DNA from: JAOUGY01 sp963792365
GTDB taxonomy: Bacteria; Actinomycetota; Acidimicrobiia; Spongiisociales; ZC4RG35
NCBI GenBank assembly: GCA_963792365.1
Contig: CAWBVW010000005.1
Location: 434,001 to 498,000, forward strand
Direction: 5' to 3'
Length of the DNA stretch: 64,000 bases
Shown here one piece after another: positions 58,777 to 64,000 of this stretch. Under the pieces are notes generated by a model. The model did no database searches. It saw nothing but the letters and a program-made list of their open reading frames with translations, and was not told the origin of the DNA. A program made the position numbers and the translations under genes. Positions within the stretch are counted from its first letter, which is position 1, and each line of letters begins with the position of its first letter.

Positions 58777-59019
58777 CGGGCCATCAACGGTGCGATTCGG
58801 GTGGAGGCGCGGAGGGCTTTCCCCGTCGGCCGCCATCGATCAACCGAGTTCGCATGCTTGGCGACAAATCGAGCGGGAACATGCGACAGGACGGTCAGCG
58901 GCCTGATGTTTGGGGCGTTCTCTATCTGCGGGGCACGGCACGACTCGTGGCTATGGCTCCGGGTTCTTCGACTCGATCGCGTTCGTATCCGTCTACTCGG
59001 TGTCATCTGATCGATTGCA

Positions 59020-60501
59020 CTAGTCGTAGACACCGGCGAGGAAGGCTCCCTCAGGGCTCACGATGCAGAGGAAGGCTCCGGCGGAGGTGACGAGCTGATA
59101 GCGATCCACAGCTGATTGGCCTCTCCACCACTGGCCGGTGAGTCGCCAGGGCCCGGTCCAACCGATCACCGGCTCCCATCTGGTGCCCAGCCTCACACTG
59201 ACGGGGATTCCCGCCTCCCACTCGACCTGCAGTGGCGTGGGATCAGGCGGAACAAGGGCAGGAGTGGGCGATGGTGTGGCACCCGGCCACGGAGCGGTCG
59301 GGTCTCGTTCGACCCCTTCGAGCGGCTCTCCCCACCGTCGCCACGAAACCCGCTCCTGCGGCATACGTCCGCCCTGAGGCTCGGCTTGGAGCACCGACTC
59401 GGGACCGACAAGGGCTTGAGCCCGTGCAAGGGCGCGCTCGGCTTCGACCTGTGACGAGATGTCTTCGAACATCCCGAGTTGCCTCCCGGCGCCAGACAGA
59501 TCGGATGGATCGAGACGGATCCGTACGACTCCCCCGGGTATCTGACCGGTATCGATCCACGCCCGACTCTGCCACCAGACCCGATCGGCGAGCGAAGATT
59601 CGGTGAAGGGACTGGTCGAACGCCACACGCGTTCACGGATCGAACCATCGGCAGCTTCGATCTCGACCACCACCCGATAGGGCGACATCCCATTTCGACG
59701 GAGGGCGTTTGCCAGGCGAGCGGCGAGCGCCTTCGATGCAAACGCCATCTGATCGAGCGATTCGAGAGGTTCCTCGTAGATCGCTTCCACTGCCAGTTCC
59801 GGGGGGATCGGCCGCGGGTGGACCATTCTGTCCTCCCCGTGAGCCAGACGATGCACCGCCAGGCCTTCCGACCCGAATCGGGAGGCAAGAGCTTCACGCG
59901 GGAGTTCGGCGAGGGCACCCAGGGTGGTGACCCCCAACCATCGGAACACCGAGACGATGTCATCGTGTCCGAGTCGATCTCGTGTGAGTGCACCGACATC
60001 GAGCGAAGCGAGGAACCGGCGTGAATCGTCGATCAGCAAAGGCTCGCCTGGCGCAGCAACCCGGGCCGCCCATGTCGAGGCGAATGGTCCGTCTGCCAAC
60101 CCGAGCCTGGCATCGTGACCGGCTGCTGTGAGCTTTCCCGACACGAGATCGAGGATCTGCTGCTCGCCACCGTAATAGGCGATTGCTCCCTCGATCGGCA
60201 CCAACGCGAGTCCGGGTTCGATCACCTCGACACGCGGAATCATCTCTTCGAGCAAAGCGATCACCGCTTCAAAACGCTGGGCTTCTTCACCCATGTCGCG
60301 AGTCAGCACTGCTGCTTCAGGGCTCATCGCCTCTGCTTCACGTCGTGCCATCCCGATTTCCACCCCGGCTTCGAGCACCTCTGCCGAAGCAGCCACGACC
60401 CGGGCATTCGACCCCATCTCGACGACCAGAAGCGGCCGATCAGACGGCGCGTCCCGTCGTTTCAGCGGCCACTCCGGAAACCACACGCACAACGTCCTCA
60501 C
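59020..60501 (-). CDS. imuB: ImuB-type inactive Y-family polymerase-like protein
   Basis: A 493-residue protein of the damage-induced mutasome. It has the Y-family layout (thumb-like helix-hairpin-helix near GVTTLGALAELPREAL) but lacks the catalytic Asp-Glu pair: the usual SxDE site reads ALVPIEGAIAYYGG. In mycobacteria ImuB is the beta-clamp-binding adaptor for DnaE2. The GTG at 60501 is chosen because GGAGG lies six bases upstream; an ATG at 60507 touches that site. It overlaps imuA' by 62 bases. No dnaE2 is in the window on this side. Confidence 0.88.
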   Translation of the reverse strand: MRTLCVWFPEWPLKRRDAPSDRPLLVVEMGSNARVVAASAEVLEAGVEIGMARREAEAMSPEAAVLTRDMGEEAQRFEAVIALLEEMIPRVEVIEPGLALVPIEGAIAYYGGEQQILDLVSGKLTAAGHDARLGLADGPFASTWAARVAAPGEPLLIDDSRRFLASLDVGALTRDRLGHDDIVSVFRWLGVTTLGALAELPREALASRFGSEGLAVHRLAHGEDRMVHPRPIPPELAVEAIYEEPLESLDQMAFASKALAARLANALRRNGMSPYRVVVEIEAADGSIRERVWRSTSPFTESSLADRVWWQSRAWIDTGQIPGGVVRIRLDPSDLSGAGRQLGMFEDISSQVEAERALARAQALVGPESVLQAEPQGGRMPQERVSWRRWGEPLEGVERDPTAPWPGATPSPTPALVPPDPTPLQVEWEAGIPVSVRLGTRWEPVIGWTGPWRLTGQWWRGQSAVDRYQLVTSAGAFLCIVSPEGAFLAGVYD

Positions 60502-61117
60502 CAGCATCCTCCAACTCGATCCGACGGGTCATACCCGACGCCCCTTTGCCAGAAATCTCCGTGACCAGCCGTCGCCCTTTCAGATGGCCATGTCCCCGTT
60601 CGACTCCGTCCCAGGAGACCCCCAGCGCCCGCACACGGAGGTGGACGATTCCTCCAGCGAGGTCGCCCCGGAGCGGTCGGAACACGGCTCGGACCTGTCT
60701 GGCACGGATCAAAGCCGCAAGGCGTCTGAGGTCTTGATCCCTCACCCCGCTTGGCACCTCGGCGTATACGGCAGAAACGCCCTCGCACAGAGCGGAGACG
60801 ACCTGTGGCCACAGCCTGGGATCCGGGCATCTCACCACCACCAAGTTGCGACGCTCAACACCTGCTTCCCAGGCCGCACCCGGCGACATCCACCCCCGCA
60901 CGTCGAGCGCAACCACCGGCGCTTCCCGGGACCGCTCGGCGAGCATTCGATATCCGAGCCGGGTGAGGCCCATGCCGGCGACGCCGCTCAACTCGACGAT
61001 CCGGCCAGGCTGCAACGTCAGCAGGTCACCGGCCGACTCCAGGAGCCGTGTGGACAAGTCCCATCGATCCGCGCCAGAGGCGGCCCATGCGTTCCTGGTA
61101 CTCACCTCTGACGTCAT
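60440..61117 (-). CDS. ImuA'-like RecA-fold protein
   Basis: A 225-residue protein in the position of ImuA'. It has a RecA-like core: GRIVELSGVAGMGLTRLGYR in the Walker A position (lysine and threonine are not conserved, so ATP binding is doubtful), VVALDVRGWMSPGAAWEAGV and LVVVRCPDPRLWPQVVSAL. In mycobacteria ImuA' works with ImuB and DnaE2 in damage-induced mutagenesis. It is the first gene behind a LexA-box promoter, with a leader of about 15 bases. Confidence 0.8.
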   Translation of the reverse strand: MTSEVSTRNAWAASGADRWDLSTRLLESAGDLLTLQPGRIVELSGVAGMGLTRLGYRMLAERSREAPVVALDVRGWMSPGAAWEAGVERRNLVVVRCPDPRLWPQVVSALCEGVSAVYAEVPSGVRDQDLRRLAALIRARQVRAVFRPLRGDLAGGIVHLRVRALGVSWDGVERGHGHLKGRRLVTEISGKGASGMTRRIELEDAGEDVVRVVSGVAAETTGRAV

Positions 61118-61138
61118 CTGACTCCGTTCGGGAGCAAC

Positions 61139-61167
61139 ACACTATCGAACATGTGTTCGATACACAA
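61139..61167 (-). promoter_or_regulatory. SOS promoter with LexA box for imuA'-imuB
   Basis: Reverse-strand -35 TTGTGT (61162-61167) and -10 TAGTGT (61139-61144) are separated by exactly 17 bases. The spacer is filled by TCGAAC-N4-GTTCGA (61145-61160), the actinobacterial LexA operator; arms extend to eight paired bases (61143-61162). LexA binding would block both boxes. Confidence 0.88.
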
Positions 61168-61228
61168 GAGCGCGAAATCATTGTTTTCGAGCGTAGAAAC
61201 GCTCAGCACGCTATCCGCGTACGAATCG

Positions 61229-62188
61229 TCAGCCTTCGATGCGCTTGAAGGGGAACTCGAGGCGATGGCCTTCAGACGACTCGACGACCACCGTGAAGGA
61301 CTCGCCAAGCGGGACTTCGGAGAAGACGACCTTCGCCTCGAAGGTTCCGTCCTGACCGATCTCCGCCCGGCCGGTTCCATACGCAGAGACGAACTCCACG
61401 ATGGTCCCCGGGCTTCCCGTGCCGTAGTACACCTCGAACGGCGGACTGGCGCTGCTCTCGTAGTAGGTGGCGAACACCTTGAACTCGATCGTCTGCTCGA
61501 CCTCTTCGTCCACCTTGGTGGTGGTGGTCTCCTCGGTGGGCTTGGTCGTGGTCGTGGTCTCCGGAATCACGAGAGTCACCGTCACCCACGCCTCTGTCTC
61601 GTTGCCGGCACCATCGACGGCCACGAAGCGTGCCCGGTTCTCGCCGGGCGAGAGAAGCAAAACGATGCTCCATTCGCCACCTTCGTCAACGGTTGCCTCG
61701 TACTGGCCGGCATACACCCGAGCACCCGGCTCGGTGATGCCACGGAATTCGATTCGTGAGTCTTCGCTCTCGAACCCGTCGACCGGATCGGTGATCTGGA
61801 GCACCGGCGGGTCCGTATCGGCGACCGTGGTCGAGGTCGAACTCGAAGTCGACGATGGCGCGGTCGTCACCTCGTCGACAGGAGGGGTCACAGTCTCTTC
61901 GGATTCGTCCACCGGGTCGATCGATGTCGGTGAGACCTCGAGAACGCTCGTCACTGTGGTCGTCGGTGCCGTGACCACATCCTCGGTCGTCGGGTCGAAC
62001 GGCCCCACGAGCAACACGGCCAACACCGCCGCTGCAGCCGCTACTCCCCCGGCGAACGCAACGAGAGCACGGCGGAACAATGGAACCGGCTCGCCCAAGA
62101 CCTGCTGCGCCAGCTTCAAATCGGTGCGGTCCACCGACCGTCTCAGGCCTTCGGCTGCGGCCCGGCCTCTCACATCGAGATCATTCAT
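61229..62188 (-). CDS. single-pass membrane protein in anti-sigma position, with Ig-like and second extracytoplasmic domain
   Basis: A 319-residue protein that starts within the end of the ECF sigma gene (8-base overlap), the normal place of an anti-sigma factor. It has a cytosolic head of 40 residues, one membrane helix (about 41-62, ALVAFAGGVAAAAAVLAVLL), a Thr/Ser/Pro-rich stalk, an Ig-like domain (TEPGARVYAGQY, GENRARFVAVDGAGN), a second Thr-rich linker and a C-terminal beta domain (FEVYYGTGSPGTIVEFVSAY, then SSEGHRLEFPF). The zinc-binding HXXXCXXC of classic anti-sigmas is absent. Both outer domains recur in the secreted protein at 62877-63803. Anti-sigma function is inferred from position. 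Confidence 0.75.
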   Translation of the reverse strand: MNDLDVRGRAAAEGLRRSVDRTDLKLAQQVLGEPVPLFRRALVAFAGGVAAAAAVLAVLLVGPFDPTTEDVVTAPTTTVTSVLEVSPTSIDPVDESEETVTPPVDEVTTAPSSTSSSTSTTVADTDPPVLQITDPVDGFESEDSRIEFRGITEPGARVYAGQYEATVDEGGEWSIVLLLSPGENRARFVAVDGAGNETEAWVTVTLVIPETTTTTKPTEETTTTKVDEEVEQTIEFKVFATYYESSASPPFEVYYGTGSPGTIVEFVSAYGTGRAEIGQDGTFEAKVVFSEVPLGESFTVVVESSEGHRLEFPFKRIEG

Positions 62189-62771
62189 GGTTCGCCCCCA
62201 TTCCCAGCGCAGCAGCGAGGTTCTTTCGGCCCCGGAACAGGTGCACCTTGGCCGTCGAAGGGCTGCAATCGAGCACCTCCGCAATGTCGGTGACCGCCAT
62301 GTCTTCGAGGTAGTGGAGGGCAATCGCCTGTGCCTGCCGAGTCGGCAGCGACCTCACGGCAGCCCAGAATTCGGCATCCTGAGGTTCCATCGCCGGGACC
62401 ACCTCCTGCCGCCGACCCGCCAGCCGCGCGATTGCCTTGGCTTCGGACTTCCGCTTCCGATAGGCCGACACAGACATGTTCGACACCACTCTCTTCACCC
62501 ACGCGTCGGGCCGCTCGAGTCTCGAGACCTCGGCCCACCGCTTGTGGGCCACCATCATTGCTTCCTGCGCCAGGTCCTCGGCGGCCATCCGGCTTCCCGA
62601 CAAGGCCAACGCCAAGGACACCATGCTCTTGAACTCGCGCCGGTAGAAGGCCTCGAAGGACTCGAGGCCGACGACCACCGGTTCCTCGGCGGCATTCATC
62701 CACATGCGTCGTGGCGTTCGGGCACTCTCGAACATCACTCGTTCCATCGACCTCATCTGGTTTACCCACAT
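62181..62771 (-). CDS. ECF-type RNA polymerase sigma factor
   Basis: Up to 196 residues. Region 2 (about 38-110) has YRREFKSMVSLALALSG, AEDLAQEAMMVAHKRW and DAWVKRVVSNMSVSAYRKRK; region 4 (about 130-190) has LPTRQAQAIALHYLEDMAV and the helix-turn-helix VTDIAEVLDCSPSTAKVHLF. No extra C-terminal domain. The start is uncertain: ATGs at 62771, 62756, 62747 and 62735 are in frame, and an inverted repeat at 62770-62787 overlaps the outermost one. Coupled to the membrane protein downstream. Confidence 0.9.
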   Translation of the reverse strand: MWVNQMRSMERVMFESARTPRRMWMNAAEEPVVVGLESFEAFYRREFKSMVSLALALSGSRMAAEDLAQEAMMVAHKRWAEVSRLERPDAWVKRVVSNMSVSAYRKRKSEAKAIARLAGRRQEVVPAMEPQDAEFWAAVRSLPTRQAQAIALHYLEDMAVTDIAEVLDCSPSTAKVHLFRGRKNLAAALGMGANHE

Positions 62772-62787
62772 GGGTCATCCGACCCAT
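62770..62787. promoter_or_regulatory. perfect inverted repeat upstream of the sigma gene
   Basis: ATGGGTC-ATCC-GACCCAT, seven-base arms and a four-base spacer, in the 105-base gap between the divergent sigma and secreted-protein genes. It overlaps the most upstream candidate start of the sigma gene. Operator or RNA hairpin are both possible. Confidence 0.4.
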
Positions 62788-62876
62788 TCGGCGGCGGGCG
62801 TAAACCCTGCCACACCCTGTTGACGAGTGCAGGGAAAGGCGATCGGGCTGGGAACCGACTCGACCAGGGAGTGAAT

Positions 62877-63803
62877 GTGAAGAACATGAGACGAATGGGC
62901 ATGTTTGCTGCGGGATTTGCGGTCATGATGATCGCCGGGATCGCAACAGCCCAGATCGGCGGTTTCGGGGAGCCGACGACCACCACCGGCGCGGCCACCG
63001 AGGCAGGCCTGGAATCAGAGCTGGAGACGCCCTCGACCACGACCGAGAAGCCGGTGGAAACACCCCCGGTCGGGAAAGAGGACACCGACGTGGTCGACGA
63101 AGAGAAGCCGGAACCGAAGGAAGATCCGAGGGCGGAAGAGCCCAAGGAGGAGCCTGTCGCCGACACCGATCCTCCGCGGTTCGAGATTCTCCATCCCACC
63201 GACGGCCAGGTCTTCGAGCAGAAAGAAGTGGTCTTCGAGGGGATGACGGAGCCGGGTGCTCGTGTCTTCGCCGGAGATTATCGGGCCGATGTGCGTGAGG
63301 ACGGGAGTTGGCGAATCGTGCTGTGGCTCCAGGAGGGGCGGAATGTTGCGACCCTCGAGGCGATCGACGAATCGGGCAACGTGTCGACCGATTCTGTGAC
63401 GGTGATCCTCGAGACTCCGCCGAAGGACGAGATCGGCGACAAGGACCATTCCAACGACGAGTCGGACAAGCCCAAGGAAGAAGAGCCGAAGAAGGACGAG
63501 CCCAAGGAAGAGGAGCCCAAGGAAGAAGCTCGGGTCGAGTTCACGATCGACCAGGCGAAAGGTGCATCGGACGCGGCCGAGCCGTACGAGGTCTTCTTTG
63601 GGACAGGATCGCCGGGTCTGGTGATCGAGTTCATCTCGCCATACGGGGACAAGCGCATCGAAGTCGGCGAGAGCGGGAAGTGGGAGGCGAAACTCGTCTT
63701 CCACGAGGTGCCGGCGGGCAAGACGTTCGAGATCGTCGTGGAGACATCCGAGGGACATCGCAAGGTGTTCACCTTCACGCGGTTGGGGGAAAGCGAGAAA
63801 TGA
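62877..63803 (+). CDS. secreted protein sharing both outer domains of the anti-sigma-position protein
   Basis: A 308-residue exported protein. The GTG at 62877 follows CAGGGAG and starts a signal peptide (RRMGMFAAGFAVMMIAGIATA). A Thr/Glu/Pro linker leads to an Ig-like domain (DTDPPRFEILHPTDGQ, TEPGARVFAGDY, EGRNVATLEAIDESGN), a Lys-Glu-Pro repeat linker (KPKEEEPKKDEPKEEE) and a C-terminal domain (YEVFFGTGSPGLVIEFISPY, TSEGHRKVFTF). Both domains match the membrane protein at 61229-62188 block by block. It has no membrane anchor after cleavage, so it may be released or wall-bound. Confidence 0.78.
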   Translation: MKNMRRMGMFAAGFAVMMIAGIATAQIGGFGEPTTTTGAATEAGLESELETPSTTTEKPVETPPVGKEDTDVVDEEKPEPKEDPRAEEPKEEPVADTDPPRFEILHPTDGQVFEQKEVVFEGMTEPGARVFAGDYRADVREDGSWRIVLWLQEGRNVATLEAIDESGNVSTDSVTVILETPPKDEIGDKDHSNDESDKPKEEEPKKDEPKEEEPKEEARVEFTIDQAKGASDAAEPYEVFFGTGSPGLVIEFISPYGDKRIEVGESGKWEAKLVFHEVPAGKTFEIVVETSEGHRKVFTFTRLGESEK

Positions 63804-63813
63804 CTGCCGGATC

Positions 63814-63838
63814 GGGGGCCGCCGGGTGGGCGGCCCCC
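63814..63838. terminator. GC-rich hairpin terminator
   Basis: GGGGGCCGCC, loop GGGTG, GGCGGCCCCC: ten perfect pairs in the gap between the convergent secreted-protein and Fpg/Nei genes. No T-run, as is common for actinobacterial hairpin terminators; it could serve both strands. Confidence 0.75.
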
Positions 63839-63843
63839 ACCCC

Positions 63844-64000
63844 TCACTGGCGCCGCTCCTCCAACTCTTCGAGCGTGGACGGCCAATCGTCCTTCAACAA
63901 CCGTGACAGCGAACGGTCGGCGAGGAGTTTGCCGTCGGTCTGGCACGTGGCGCAGTAGTTGGTCTCGTTGGCCGCGTAAACGATGCGTTGCACAGAAGAG
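63844..64000 (-). CDS. Fpg/Nei-family DNA glycosylase, C-terminal end (cut by window edge)
   Basis: The reverse strand from the window edge reads 51 residues to a TGA at 63844: QRIVYAANETNYCATCQTDG is the zinc-finger half of formamidopyrimidine/endonuclease VIII-like proteins, followed by KLLADRSLSRLLKDDWP and LEELEERRQ. The catalytic N-terminus lies outside. This is the second glycosylase of the family in the window, distinct in its C-terminus from the one at 31476-32309. Confidence 0.8.
   Translation of the reverse strand, partial: SSVQRIVYAANETNYCATCQTDGKLLADRSLSRLLKDDWPSTLEELEERRQ

Noticed and set aside
58777..59019. Gap between treS and imuB
   Set aside because: Looked for a terminator or small gene between the convergent genes; no convincing hairpin with a tail and no frame with a ribosome-binding site.
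61189..61204. GAGCGT-AGAA-ACGCTC hairpin
   Set aside because: Short stem without a T-run on either strand; could be a weak terminator of the anti-sigma-position gene but evidence is thin.
62851..62856. GGAACC as an ECF-type -35 for the secreted-protein gene
   Set aside because: A -10 at the proper spacing would fall on the start codon, so it cannot drive the GTG at 62877; would need a later start.

Overview
The window is GC-rich, densely packed DNA that looks like an actinobacterial chromosome. Supporting signs are a complete GlgE alpha-glucan/trehalose gene set, a RamB/ScfR-type regulator next to malate synthase, a TIGR03084-family protein, a polar DivIVA-type protein, an ImuA'/ImuB cassette behind an actinobacterial LexA box, an Lhr-Nei pair, and many starts that look leaderless behind TANNNT -10 boxes. 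The delta-60/S-layer-homology protein and the DUF4388/roadblock proteins fit class Acidimicrobiia or a relative; that placement is inference. No tRNA, rRNA, CRISPR array, insertion sequence or prophage was seen.

Layout, 1-9.2 kb: malate synthase (cut by the left edge) diverges from a RamB-like regulator; then come a small orphan protein, a 2-oxo acid dehydrogenase operon (E1alpha-E1beta-E2, no E3), a patch of degenerate 7-bp tandem repeats, and ftsK. 9.4-20.2 kb: a secreted delta-60/SLH protein, dapA-rnj, a CnoX-like thioredoxin, a cyclophilin, a decayed aldo/keto reductase, an AbrB-type membrane protein, a universal stress protein, an AlkD-like protein, dapB and an M16 peptidase. 20.2-34.7 kb: DUF4230 protein, a VWA protein plus a MoxR-type ATPase with altered Walker motifs, LOG protein, TIGR03084 protein, HD-GYP protein, lhr-nei, DUF4032 protein, DegT aminotransferase.

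34.8-38.6 kb holds a compact signalling module: a DivIVA-like protein diverges from a five-gene operon roadblock-DUF4388-small GTPase-roadblock-DUF4388, closed by a strong intrinsic terminator. It resembles conservon or MglA/MglB polarity systems but has no histidine kinase or DUF742 gene, and I consider it one of the two best candidates for an undescribed system. 38.7-44.5 kb is housekeeping: a second orphan small protein, MFS transporter, AAC(3)-like protein, SGNH hydrolase, 5-formyl-THF cyclo-ligase, PlsC-type acyltransferase and a DEAD-box helicase.

44.8-58.8 kb is one tightly coupled operon, glgB-treZ-GH57/DUF3536-treY-glgE-treS::maltokinase. It joins the TreYZ, TreS and GlgE routes and carries a GH57 enzyme of unknown role. 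59.0-61.2 kb is imuA'-imuB, with a LexA operator sitting exactly between its -35 and -10 boxes.

61.2-63.8 kb is the second best candidate: an ECF sigma factor, a co-transcribed single-pass membrane protein in the anti-sigma position, and a divergent secreted protein that shares the same two extracytoplasmic domains as that membrane protein. The right edge cuts an Fpg/Nei glycosylase.
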